This document shows, piece after piece, positions 1 to 10,368 of a DNA stretch of 25,000 bases; the stretch's first letter is position 1; each line of letters opens with the position of its first letter. A program made the position numbers and the translations under genes. Under the pieces are notes generated by a model. The model made no database searches. It worked only from the letters and a program-made list of their open reading frames with translations, and was not told the origin of the DNA. Where the stretch lies: assembly GCA_030141605.1 (NCBI GenBank), contig JAQGDQ010001472.1, positions 1 through 25,000 on the forward strand. The letters are read 5' to 3'. Source of the DNA: Tubiluchus corallicola. Its lineage: Eukaryota > Priapulida > Priapulimorpha > Priapulimorphida > Tubiluchidae.

Positions 1-457
1 TCATTATTAAATTTCGAAACAGATGATGCAATAACGTTCAACTCTTGCACATCCGGCGGAAATCACTGAAGCTCTCTGTGCAGCGCCAATTAGCTTCGAT
101 GTAATTGAGTATTTGTGTTACGTTTCATAAATTTTCTGTACAAACGAAATGTTTTTTTTTTTGAAGTTGTAAAGCCCAGAAAAGTTCACAGAGTGTAATC
201 ATATTCGTGTGCACGTGTTTTTGGCTATTACAGTCACACCTGTTGTTTATATAAATTTATGATTACAGGTGTGCATACGTCACCACATGTTGCAAAGTTC
301 TACAAACATAAACCTTTAAGTCAACTACAAAGGAGTCCACATATCAAAAGGAACCTAGTATATCAATAAACGAATTATTTAGCTTGGCTACTACTTCATA
401 GTCACTTCCCTATATGCACGAGCTGTAAAGTTTGAAACTTTATTTATACTCTTTATT
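1..457. repeat. Left arm of a ~450-bp inverted repeat
   Basis: The reverse complement of this stretch matches 3095-3542. The outer ~330 bases are nearly identical, differing mainly by one base in the poly-T run near 152-163. From about 335 inward the match drops (gapped, roughly 80% by eye) and fades near an A/T-rich block around 455. The arm begins at base 1, so it may extend beyond the window, and a target-site duplication cannot be tested. It could be a terminal repeat of a foldback-like transposon or one of two opposed copies of a dispersed repeat. Confidence 0.9.
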
Positions 458-1488
458 CGCTATTCCACACTTTCAGGCCCAGGTTCTATTTCACAGTGTG
501 AACATGTTTCAAGGCGCGTATTTCAAAAAGTAAATTGTATTGATCTTCATACGAGCTCAAAAAGACCTTGTTATTTTAAAAGAGTAAGAAAAGCATTTAA
601 GAAAAACTGTTTAGGCATATTTCGTTAGATTTTTCACTTTTTTACGAACTTTGTATATGAGATGCCAGAAGATCGTGGGTTCGATTCTCGAATGCAATTT
701 TTTTCTGCCAATCCAAGAGTTACAATATATTCAGGCTAGCTCTAGTAACCCAACATTAAAATTCATTGTAATGGAAACATATTTTATGATTTTACATCAG
801 CTTAGTCTAGAAAAGACGACCAAGAATTGACGGTAAAAAGGCTTAAAGCAAAACTGGACCCAATCTTAAACTGTAGGTCAAAACAATCAACTCTTTAAAT
901 TATTGAAAGGTAACATGCTGTTTTTTAAAAAATGACTTACGTGAAAGAATTATTACCACACAAATACAATTTTACGTTCACGCCACTAGTTCTTAACTGT
1001 TACATGCATTTCATCATTCGTTAGTTAGACGGGCACTAGCACCTGCATTTCGGAAACACATTGCACGAAAAAACAGGTACTGTACCCTCAGTTCAGAAAT
1101 GTCAGTTTGTGACGAACTACACACGTTCGACAGCTCATGCGTGAGCACAGCGTTAAATTTAAAATTTGAATTTTCATCTTAAAACTTGCCTAGCTTTAAT
1201 ACAACACACCGAATCCCTTACAGTAGCACTGTACTTCAATTTTCGCTCTCACAAACACGTGCAACATGCTCGTGGAATATTTTTGCTGTAGGAAATTATG
1301 TTAGTTTGTGATGTCATCAATAGTTGGGCTCGTCCGCCATTAATTAAGTTTTTAATCTATCATTTCACTATCAGAAATGCTTTTGTAGAATAAATTGTTG
1401 TAAAATGTATACTTTTATCGTAGTTGAAAATGGGTTAATATATGAAAAATCATCCTGTCTTCCTTAAAAACATTAAGCTCATTCTTAC
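458..1488. other. Intronic stretch without recognised genes
   Basis: This AT-rich sequence lies downstream (minus strand) of the second TBC exon. I found no further TBC exon in it. Around 675-700 there is a short match to a tRNA B-box (GGTTCGATTC) followed by a T-run, but no foldable tRNA, so at most a decayed tRNA-derived repeat. Confidence 0.5.
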
Positions 1489-1698
1489 TATTATAGGCTT
1501 CCTCCTCAGTCATGTAATGCAGGAACAGACATGTCATGGGGTAGATTTTTGGTCCATACGTCACATCCGGACACAGGTGACCAATGACACAGATGATTTT
1601 CTTAGCCGCAAGACGCCCTTGTTCATTGAGACTGTAGTTCATTAAGAAGGCGGGGTCTACGTAGGAGGGTAGACGCTGATGGATGCTGCTGATGTCAT
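1489..1698 (-). CDS. TBC1D24: TBC1D24/Skywalker-like protein, second visible coding exon (partial gene)
   Basis: This internal exon encodes about 69 residues of the TBC domain. It starts after a pyrimidine-rich acceptor (TGTTTCAG, AG at 1700-1699) and ends at a GTAAGA donor (1488-1483). Its first two bases, AT, complete the single G left by the exon at 10369-10948 to give Asp, so the phases fit exactly. The peptide runs through LPSYVDPAFLMNYSLNEQG to a helix ending LFLHYMTEEEAYN. This lines up with the stretch of vertebrate TBC1D24 in which the usual GAP residues are missing: where active TBC proteins carry a YxQ glutamine finger, this one has YGPK. By family knowledge such proteins bind ARF6 or phosphoinositides and act in synaptic-vesicle and endosomal traffic. 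One base of the next codon remains at the donor; later exons, including any TLDc domain, lie left of the window. The exon sits between the two inverted-repeat arms. Confidence 0.85.
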
Positions 1699-1748
1699 CT
1701 GAAACAAAACAGGAAAGAAAACGATTATCTCAAATTTTCACTAAAAAA

Positions 1749-2175
1749 TACCCAGTAAGTTTACGATATCACAAAAATTTGTAATAAAGACTAATGAGCA
1801 AGTTGAAAAATGAAAGAATCTCATTTATAGGGGGTGAACAATCTCTGCGAGAAAGGGTGACTTTCGAATTCGAATCGAATCAAACTTCCGTACTTCCAAT
1901 TAGAATTGGGATTGAAAGATTTTCGAACACGTTTTCGAACCACCAGTACAAATTAGTCTTGCAAAGATCTTGCATATTACTAGATTTTGTTCCGCAGCAA
2001 ACCACTAATAATTTGTCAAAAACTGTGCACAGAAATGGCAGCTAAATTATGCTAATTGCAAGATGTTTCAATTGTTTTAATGATAAAGAATGCACGTGAA
2101 TGAAGTGCTGAATCATTGGAAACAATAGTTTTAGGTTCGAGTCGAATTCGAACGTTCGATGCTCATCCGTACTCA
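1749..2175. other. Intron sequence with a short inverted TTCGAATTCGA motif
   Basis: No gene is seen. TTCGAATTCGAATCGAATC near 1863 is matched in inverted orientation near 2134-2152 with two differences. No flanking duplication could be found, so it is not called as an element. Confidence 0.3.
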
Positions 2176-2644
2176 TTAACCCTTTCAGTCCCAAATTATT
2201 TCTTTAATAAGAGGAAATTTTTTGGCTTGGTACTTTTGTTCAGTATGTCCATCTTGTTTACACATAATAATTATTTTTTTCTACCTGTGCCCGCGTGCTA
2301 AATATAGCCTGTATCCCACGGGATACATTGGGATTCAATGGAAGCATAAAATGTGCTTCATTTTGCAACTGCTGATAATTTTTTAAAGTATTTAAGACAT
2401 TTAGTATGCATACTATGCTGATCTGTACAAAGTCGTCTCTAAAGTACTGACCTTCTGCGTTTTTTATGCTACGTAGTTTTTCTAGTTTGCCATTTTATCA
2501 CCATTTTTAGTCTATTGTTATCGGCTTAAATCAAAATAAATATTAACAGATCAAATAACTGTCAGTTTTTAAAATTTTATTAATTTTAAAGGCAAAAAAT
2601 ATTCTCGTATCCCACGGGAGATACAACGGGTATGAAAGGGTTAA
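2176..2644. mobile_element. piggyBac-like MITE (461 bp) with TTAA duplication
   Basis: The element spans 2180-2640 and is flanked on both sides by TTAA (2176-2179 and 2641-2644), the duplication typical of piggyBac transposons. Its ends are inverted: CCCTTTCAGTCCC on the left, GGGTATGAAAGGG on the right. It has no transposase frame, so it is non-autonomous. A perfect palindrome, GTATCCC-AC-GGGATAC (2311-2326), lies inside, and a related TATCCCACGGGA motif recurs near 2609, close to the right end. Confidence 0.85.
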
Positions 2645-3094
2645 TAGCAGATTAACGTGACAGCTTCAGCTTTTATTAATTTACGTTTCGTAAAATTTTG
2701 TCCTTGGTAATTAAATTATTTTTCCATCACTGAAAATTAAAGACATATGAGAACTGTCGGGTTGATAACAAAGTGCAAGGAGAGATTGGATAAATCTATT
2801 TTGTTTCTTCTTCCTACCATTTCCACTAACACATCCTTCTACCCTTCCTGTGTGATCTAACCTTTCTCCCAGTTCTTTTTTGTTCACTCATCCATTCTTT
2901 TTTTATCTGGTTCACATGACAGTGGGCTTATACAAGCCTTTGCTTCTCTAGCCCACTGCAGTACAATTATTCTTTTATGATAACTATAGTGTATGAAATA
3001 TAACAATTTAATACAGTATGATGTAATAATTTTGATGTCACTGTGTGCTTAATGTCATTATATTGTACTGAATGTGATAATAATAATAAATATA
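2645..3094. other. Spacer with a possible retroposon 3' tail
   Basis: No gene is seen. A pyrimidine-rich tract (about 2805-2910) and an (ATA)n/AATAAA-like stretch at 3078-3104, just inside the right inverted-repeat arm, resemble the end of a non-LTR element. The assignment is weak. Confidence 0.3.
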
Positions 3095-3542
3095 TAAATA
3101 AAAAGTTTCAAATCTCTTACAGCCTGCATATAGTGGAAGTGACTATAGTTTAGCAGCCGTGTTTAAATAATTCGTTTATTGATACATTAGTCTCCTTTGA
3201 TATGTGGACTCCTTTGTAGTTGACTTAAAGGTTTATGTTTGTAGAACTTTGCAACATGTGGTGACGTATGCACACCTGTAATCATAAATTTATATAAACA
3301 ACAGGTGTGACTGTAATAGCCAAAAACACGTGCACACGAATATGATTACACTCTGTGAACTTTTCTGGGCTTTACAACTTCAAAAAAAAAACATTTCGTT
3401 TGTACAGAAAATTTATGAAACGTAACACAAATACTCAATTACATCGAAGCTAATTGGCGCTGCACAGAGAGCTTCAGTGATTTCCGCCGGATGTGCAAGA
3501 GTTGAACGTTATTGCATCATCTGTTTCGAAATTTAATAATGA
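3095..3542. repeat. Right arm of the ~450-bp inverted repeat
   Basis: Reverse complement of 1-457; base 3542 pairs with base 1. The outer part is almost identical and the inner ~120 bases are diverged. The sequence after 3542 has no partner in the window because the left arm begins at the window edge. Confidence 0.9.
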
Positions 3543-3648
3543 CGACTGCAGAGGCAGGAAAGCGAAAATAGTAAATGTATTTGCAGGTAAACTTTTATAC
3601 CGTACGAGTTTCACTTACGAAATGATAATGTTGTGTAACAAGTTTTAA

Positions 3649-4260
3649 TATCCTAATTTTAATTTAGTTTTAAACAAAAAGCTTCCACTAAAATGAGTGA
3701 AATTCATTATCTACAGTAATTATAGGTTTTACATGTCAAATGTAGACCTGCGTTAACTCAAATGTAGATTTAGATAATTCAAATGTGTCTTGGTAACTCA
3801 AATGTAGACTTAGGTAGTTCAAATATGTTAACAATGGTTTTCAACAAATCTTGAGCGCTTTTGGTAAGTCAAATGTAGACACATGTCAAGTCAAATGTGA
3901 CATTGGTATCTCAAATGTGGATAGGTGGTAAAGTTTAAGGATGTTAAATTTAATCTTCTTTAATTTCAATTTAATAATTGCTCCTAAGTTAAAATACTAA
4001 CTTTATAGGTCTACTAATAGATGCACTATCTTTGGTTTATCTTTTTCTAATTTGCACTTAAATAACTTAATTATCGATTTATTCAAAGTAATGCATCTAC
4101 ATTTGACTTACCTAAGTCACATTTGAACTTTCCTATGTCTACACTTGACGTGTGAAACCTATAGTAATAATTAGCTAAAAGTATCAGCTGAAGGGTCAGC
4201 TACAGTGAACACAGGTACAAAACTCACACAAACGTCTGTAGTGACTAGTGATTCACGGTT
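3649..4260. repeat. Tandem duplication, copy A (interrupted by a MITE)
   Basis: Bases 3649-3720 plus 4162-4260 form one ~171-bp unit that begins TATCCTAATTTTAAT and ends at ACGGTT. The next unit, 4261-4431, follows head to tail with only scattered differences. A 439-bp MITE splits copy A. Confidence 0.85.
3721..4163. mobile_element. TA-flanked (Tc1/mariner-type) MITE, 439 bp
   Basis: The element spans 3723-4161 between TA dinucleotides (3721-3722 and 4162-4163). Its inverted ends read TAGGTTTTACATGTCAA and, reverse-complemented, TAGGTTTCACACGTCAA. The empty allele in the neighbouring copy (AATTAGTAATAA near 4330) shows that exactly one TA was duplicated. Its subterminal regions carry a TCAAATGTAGAC-like 12-mer many times: about eight on the left in direct orientation and three on the right in inverted orientation, as expected of transposase-binding repeats. 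It has no coding frame. Confidence 0.85.
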
Positions 4261-4431
4261 TATCCTAATTTTAATTAAGTTTTAAACAAAAGGGTTCTAC
4301 TAAAATGAGTGGAATTCATTATCTACGGCAATTAGTAATAATTAGCTAAAAGTATCAGCTCACAGGTCAGCTACAGTGAACTCATGTATAAAACTCACAC
4401 AAACCTCAGTAGTGACTAGTAATTTACGGTT
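4261..4431. repeat. Tandem duplication, copy B (empty insertion site)
   Basis: An uninterrupted 171-bp unit matching copy A. It preserves the pre-insertion target with a single TA where copy A carries the MITE. Confidence 0.85.
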
Positions 4432-5059
4432 ATTTTAATAGCAACGCCCCGGGGCCATTTTCGACATAAAACAGGTTGGCTTATTTTCACTGTGTTCGTG
4501 TTAGAGCTGTTGTAAGAATTTGTTTTTGTGGTTTTAAGATCAGTTTAATTGCAGGGGGTCAAGGAAAAAATGCGGAAAGAGTGCTGCACGCATAATGAGC
4601 TAACAAAGACCGGGCAGCAACTCAAATGGTGAAACTATGACTGACCAGGGTCAACGCGGCGGTACTTTGGCCGTTTTTCAACAGCGGAGCAATTTCACCG
4701 GTCAGATGAGCGTAACTTTACTTTAAAGAACCAAGACGCGTTTCTTAGACTAACATTCATTGAAAAATGACACAATTGATTTCTTAATGACAAGAATAGT
4801 AACAATTGATGAAAAATTTAACAATTAAAAACGGAGAAAGAAGAAAAACACAACGTTTGAAACTACAGCATCGTTTTGTTTTATTTTTTCCTCGTTTTAA
4901 CTGTGGAACTTTTTCACTAACTCACTCAAATAGTGAACTCAGCTTACATTTTCACAAACCGGTAAAATGCGAAGGTATTACGCGTGATGTGAAGTGACAA
5001 TTTCATTTATACTTTGGTAATTTCCTAAACATACATGAAACAATTTTGTGTTATCAATA
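4432..5059. other. Intron sequence without recognised features
   Basis: Unique-looking sequence, slightly richer in GC around 4440-4700. The short open frame near 4806-4997 has no family resemblance, and I do not call it a gene. Confidence 0.4.
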
Positions 5060-7978
5060 TCTTGGGTATCTTATGTAATACAACGTATTAAAACGTACTG
5101 CAAAGAAACAGTAGACAAACCTTGGGTTTCTTATGCAATACAAAGTACTAAAAACGTACTGCAAAGAAACAGTAGGCAAACCTTGGGTTTCTTATGCAAT
5201 ACAACGTACTAAAAACGTACTGTAAAGAAACAGTAAGCAAACCTTGGGTTTCTTATGCAATGCAACGTACTAAAAACGTACTGCAAAGAAACAGTAGGCA
5301 AACCTTGGGTTTCTTATGCAATGCAACGTACTAAAAACGTACTGTAAAGAAACAGTAGGCAAACCTTGGGTTTCTTATGCAATACAAAGTACTAAAAACG
5401 TACTGCAAAGAAACAGTAGGCAAACCTTGGGTTTCTTATGCAATGCAACGTACTAAAAACGTACTGTAAACAAACAGTAGGCAAACCTTGGGTTTCTTAT
5501 GTAATACAACATACTAAAAACGTACTGCAAAGAAACAGTAAGCAAACCTTGGGTTTCTTATGCAATACAAAGTACTAAAAACGTACTGCAAAGAAACAGT
5601 AAGCAAACCTTGGGTTTCTTATGCAATACAAAGTACTAAAAACGTACTGCAAAGAAACAGTAAGCAAACCTTGGGTTTCTTATGCAATACAAAGTACTAA
5701 AACGTACTGCAAAGAAACAGTAAGCAAACCTTGGGTTTCTTATGCAATACAAAGTACTAAAAACGTACTGCAAAGAAACAGTAAGCAAACCTTGGGTTTC
5801 TTATGCAATACAAAGTACTAAAAACGTACTGCAAAGAAACAGTAGGCAAACCTTGGGTTTCTTATGCAATGCAACGTACTAAAAACGTACTGTAAAGAAA
5901 CAGTAGGCAAACCTTGGGTTTCTTATGCAATACAAAGTACTAAAAACGTACTGCAAAGAAACAGTAGGCAAACCTTGGGTTTCTTATGCAATGCAACGTA
6001 CTAAAAACGTACTGTAAACAAACAGTAGGCAAACCTTGGGTTTCTTATGTAATACAACGTACTAAAAACGTACTGCAAAGAAACAGTAAGCAAACCTTGG
6101 GTTTCTTATGCAATACAAAGTACTAAAAACGTACTGCAAAGAAACAGTAAGCAAACCTTGGGTTTCTTATGCAATACAAAGTACTAAAAACGTACTGCAA
6201 AGAAACAGTAAGCAAACCTTGGGTTTCTTATGCAATACAAAGTACTAAAACGTACTGCAAAGAAACAGTAAGCAAACCTTGGGTTTCTTATGCAATACAA
6301 AGTACTAAAAACGTACTGCAAAGAAACAGTAAGCAAACCTTGGGTTTCTTATGCAATACAAAGTACTAAAAACGTACTGCAAAGAAACAGTAGGCAAACC
6401 TTGGGTTTCTTATGCAATACAACGTACTAAAAGCGTACTGCAAAGAAACAGTAGGCAAACCTTGGGTTTCTTATGTAATACAACGTACTAAAAACGTACT
6501 GTAAACAAACAGTAGGCAAACCTTGGGTTTCTTATGCAATACAACGTACTAAAAACGTACTGCAAAGAAACAGTAGGCAAACCTTGGGTTTCTTATGCAA
6601 TACAACGTACTAAAAGCGTACTGTAAAGAAACAGTAGGCAAACCTTGGGTTTCTTATGCAATACAACGTACTAAAAACGTACTGTAAAGAAACAGTAGGC
6701 AAACCTTGGGTTTCTTATGTAATACAACGTACTAAAAACGTACTGCAAAGAAACAGTAGGCAAACCTTGAGTTTCTTATGCAATACAACGTACTAAAAGC
6801 GTACTGTAAAGAAACAGTAGGCAAACCTTGGGTTTCTTATGTAATACAACGTACTAAAAACGTACTGTAAACAAACAGTAGGCAAACCTTGGGTTTCTTA
6901 TGCAATACAACATACTAAAAACGTACTGCAAAGAAACAGTAGGCAAACCTTGGGTTTCTTATGCAATACAACGTACTAAAAGCGTACTGTAAAGAAACAG
7001 TAGGCAAACCTTGGGTTTCTTATGCAATACAACGTACTAAAAACGTACTGTAAAGAAACAGTAGGCAAACCTTGAGTTTCTTATGCAATACAACGTACTA
7101 AAACGTACTGTAAAGAAACAGTAGGCAAACCTTGGGTTTCTTGTGCAATGCAACGTCCCAAAACGTACTGTAAAGAAACAGTAGGCAAACCTTGGGTTTC
7201 TTATGTAATACAACGTACTAAAAACGTACTGTAAAGAAACAGTAGGCAAACCTTGGGTTTCTTATGTAATACAACGTGCTAAAAACGTACTGCAAAGAAA
7301 CAGTAGGCAAACCTTGGGTTTCTTGTGTAATGCAACGTCCCAAAACGTACTGTAAAGAAACAGTAGGTAAACCTTGGGTTTCTTGTGTAATGCAACGTAC
7401 TAAAACGTACTGCAAAGAAACAGTAGGCAAACCTTGGGTTTCTCACGTAATACAACGTACTGAAAACGTACTGCAAAGAAACAGTAGGCAAACCTTGGGT
7501 TTCTCACGTAATACAACGTACTGAAAACGTACTGCAAAAAAACAGTAGGTAAACCTTGGGTTTCTTGTGTAATGCAACGTACTAAAACGTACTGCAAAGA
7601 AACAGTAGACAAACCTTGGGTTTCTCACGAAATACAACGTACTGAAAACGTACTGCAAAGAAACAGTAGGCAAACCTTGGGTTTCTCACGTAATACAACG
7701 TACTGAAAACGTACTGCAAAAAAACAGTAGGTAAACCTTGGGTTTCTTGTGTAATGCAACGTACTAAAACGTACTGCAAAGAAACAGTAGACAAACCTTG
7801 GGTTTCTCACGAAATACAACGTACTGAAAACGTACTGCAAAGAAACAGTAGGCAAACCTTGGGTTTCTCACGTAATACAACGTACTGAAAACGTACTGCA
7901 AAAAAACAGTAGGCAAACCTTGGGTTTCTCACGTAATACAACGTACTAAAACGTACTGCAAAGAAACAGTGGGCAAAC
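5060..7978. repeat. Satellite array, ~61-bp monomer, about 48 copies
   Basis: The monomer contains ACGTACTGCAAAGAAACAGT, then GCAAACCTTGGGTTTCTTAT and a variable GCAATACAACGTACT segment. Variants form higher-order repeats. A nine-monomer, 548-bp block (about 5340-5887) is repeated almost exactly at 5888-6435. A three-monomer period of about 183 bp is marked by AAAAGCGTACTG near 6429, 6613, 6796 and 6979. A 182-bp three-monomer block with TCTCACG and TCTTGTG variants recurs over 7430-7970. The first monomer (5060-5090) is decayed and the last ends in unique sequence. Open frames over the array are by-products of the period. Confidence 0.97.
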
Positions 7979-8519
7979 GTAAGCCATGTAAGGATATTTA
8001 AGAACATTTTATCTCCCTTCACTGTACTTCCAATTGCATTTTTATACGTTTTATTTACACTTATAAGATCTCGATTGAACGCCATAATTACTGTACACTG
8101 TTTTTTTTTACTGGGGAGTGTACAGCAGGCAAACAGCACAACTTCTTGGCAAACTGCCAGGTCAGTTGTTAAAAAATGCGAGCAGTTGAACAAAAGAATG
8201 AGGTTGTGGCGTATGTATACAATAAATTTTGTGCTTTGCTTGGCGTATTACTGTAGAAATACCCTGTGTAGCGAGAGCGTGGACCCTACTGAGCCTGTGG
8301 TAGACTTAGCTGAATCAGCGTTTGCTGTTATTAATACCAGCAGACGTCGTGTGTTTATTCAAAGTTCAAAGAGTTTATCTCTCTAAGTATTATTTACACG
8401 TACTGTGTGGTACGATATTCAATAATCTGCAATATCGAGACAACATTTTAACAAGGCAGTCCAAAAGTTGCTGCTTGGTAAACAGTTGAGCTGGTTATAC
8501 GCAAATACCGTACGACAAA
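7979..8519. other. Spacer between the two satellites
   Basis: Unique-looking intron sequence. A frame at 8075-8386 has no ATG start and no recognisable domain, so it is not called as a gene. Confidence 0.4.
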
Positions 8520-9113
8520 AACACGAGCACATACAACATAGTAACATCCGAGCACATACAACATAGTGACATCCGATCACATACAACATAGTGACATTCG
8601 AGCACATACAACATAGTAACATCCGAGCACATACAACATAGTAACATCCGAGCACATACAACATAGTAACATCCGAGCACATACAACATAGTAACATCCG
8701 AGCATATACAACATAGTAAGATCTGAGCACATACACCATAGTAACATCCGAGCACATACAACATAGTAACATCCGAGCCCATACAACATAGTAACATCCG
8801 AGCACATACAACATAGTAACATAAGAGCACATACAACATAGTAACATTCGAGCACATACAACATAGTAACATCCGAGCATATACAACATAGTAACATCCG
8901 AGCACATACAACATAGTAACACTCGAGCACATACAACATAGTAACATCCGAGCATATACAACATAGTAACATCTGAGCACATACAACATAGTAACATTCG
9001 AGCACATACAACATAGTAACATCCGAGCACATACAACATAGTAACATCCGAGCACATACAACATAGTAACATTCGAGCACATACAACATAGTAACATCCG
9101 AGCACACAACATA
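8520..9113. repeat. 25-bp tandem array, about 24 copies
   Basis: The unit is ATCCGAGCACATACAACATA followed by GTAAC. Variants (ATTCGAGC, ACTCGAGC, GCATATAC) recur with a 75-bp period between about 8840 and 9010, suggesting a local three-unit repeat. As 25 is not a multiple of 3 and the unit lacks minus-strand stops, all three minus frames stay open for 180-228 codons. This is a reading artefact, not evidence of a protein. Confidence 0.97.
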
Positions 9114-9284
9114 GTAACTTGCCAATAGGTTCTAAGCAAAGCTACCAAAAACGTGTTTCTCTCCCTACATTAATCTTAATTACAAAATTATTTGTAATAA
9201 AATAATAATGAATTTGTGTTATGAAGTGTGGTTTCAAGTAAACAACTTTCAATGGCGCTGTACCATAAAATGTTATAATTACAA

Positions 9285-9634
9285 TAAGCCCTTTCACAGT
9301 TCCAGCGATCTATGGTGATCGCAAATAGGTCAAAGGTTAAGTGTACCAGACAACGCATTTGTGTACACGTGACAACTCCTTGCAGTCCATGCAATTTTAA
9401 CAGCTAGCTAGAACCTTACCTAGTTCATTTTTTCTTGTTCCCAACCAAGATCCTGCTAGTAAATCGCTCTGCGCACATACTAATGCATAATTAAGTAAAA
9501 ATCCACGTAAACCAGCCTGAAGTTACTGAACTGACGAGGCAGATGTCTTTGCTTTAGCCACACGTCCTGTGATGGTTGTTGTTAAGACGTGCTGCTGTGG
9601 TACACTTAACCTCTGACCTATCGCAACTGTGCAT
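9285..9634. mobile_element. Long-TIR MITE family, copy 1 (PIF/Harbinger-like candidate)
   Basis: The left end at 9288 follows TAA and reads GCCCTTTCACAGTTCC. A terminal repeat includes GGTCAAAGGTTAAGTGTACC (about 9327-9346), matched in inverted form by GGTACACTTAACCTCTGACC (about 9599-9618). The centre matches the copies at 18799-19430 and 19527-19860, including the AGCTAGCTAGAACCTTACCT block. The right end has lost its TAA duplication. No transposase is encoded. Confidence 0.8.
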
Positions 9635-10024
9635 GCGCACAACAAAACTGTGAAAAAGCTTACTATGAATGTCATACTAAAAAATACAATTAAAATTTTT
9701 AAAAGTTTTCACACAATGTACAAATCACGTACAAGTGAAGACATTACGTTAAAACATCATGTCGTGGTCAAAAGGGCCTACAAGCATGATTGTGACTGTA
9801 GTCCGCTAGGATTGAGGTGTACAATTTAACTAAGACTTCTGAAATTTATATGCCGTGGGCTGAAAATATAGCTGGATTTTAAATGCTAACATTTTAGCTG
9901 ACTGGATATATACATGTAGAACTTTAGCCTGCTTCTAGATAAGATCGCACATGGCGTACTATAAGTCACATAAACACATATGCTAAGCAGCTTCTATAAA
10001 AACAACATATTGGCTTTGACATAA

Positions 10025-10026
<2 letters not shown>
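9635..10026. other. Intron sequence without recognised features
   Basis: AT-rich; the 66-codon frame at 9629-9829 shows no domain and overlaps the MITE edge. Confidence 0.35.
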
Positions 10027-10059
<33 letters not shown>

Positions 10060-10096
10060 CCCCAGATCTTCACGATTACATATACATATACATATA
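10027..10096. repeat. (TA)n microsatellite with a (TATACA) tail
   Basis: An uninterrupted TA run of about 16 units (10028-10059) is followed, after a short gap, by TATACATATACATATA. Confidence 0.95.
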
Positions 10097-10368
10097 TAGG
10101 CCTTATAGTTATACGCAGCAAATAAGGCAGAAAAGCAAACAAAATTTTGCATAGTTGACCTTTCAGCTGTTTTGTTATTTTAACAAAAGTAATGTTGAAC
10201 AAACTTCAGAAACACAAGTTAACTGTAAAGTAACTTAAATGACCAATTTTGCAAAACAAATATTTTTCGTTGAAACAATTCTAAAATTTGAATTTCATTT
10301 TCGTTTGCGTATAAGTTATCACACACTGAATATGAAACGGCATGCATTCACTTAAAGCTTAAACTTAC
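10097..10368. other. 5' end of the TBC intron
   Basis: AT-rich intron sequence ending at the GTAAGT donor of the coding exon; nothing else is recognised. Confidence 0.4.

Larger units (their letters stand above)
1699..10368 (-). other. ~8.7-kb intron of the TBC1D24-like gene
   Basis: The intron is defined by the GTAAGT donor at 10368-10363 and the AG acceptor at 1700-1699, joined in matching phase. Almost all of it can be assigned to repeats: a piggyBac-like MITE, the right inverted-repeat arm, a tandem duplication with a TA-flanked MITE, a 2.9-kb satellite, a 25-bp satellite, a long-TIR MITE and a (TA)n tract. An extra small exon inside it cannot be excluded, but the phase match and uninterrupted homology argue against one. 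Confidence 0.75.

Noticed and set aside
655-708. tRNA gene
   Set aside because: Only a B-box-like GGTTCGATTC is present; no acceptor stem or cloverleaf can be drawn.
5621-8193. Repeated 66-128-codon frames in the satellite
   Set aside because: They follow the monomer period, recur identically in each block and end at repeat junctions; no protein is implied.
5060-9113. CRISPR array
   Set aside because: The units are contiguous tandem repeats with no unique spacers, in a genome with spliced genes.
8419-9148. Cys/Tyr/Val-rich frames of 182-228 codons on the minus strand
   Set aside because: They arise from the 25-bp array lacking stops in three frames; there is no start context, domain or splice evidence.
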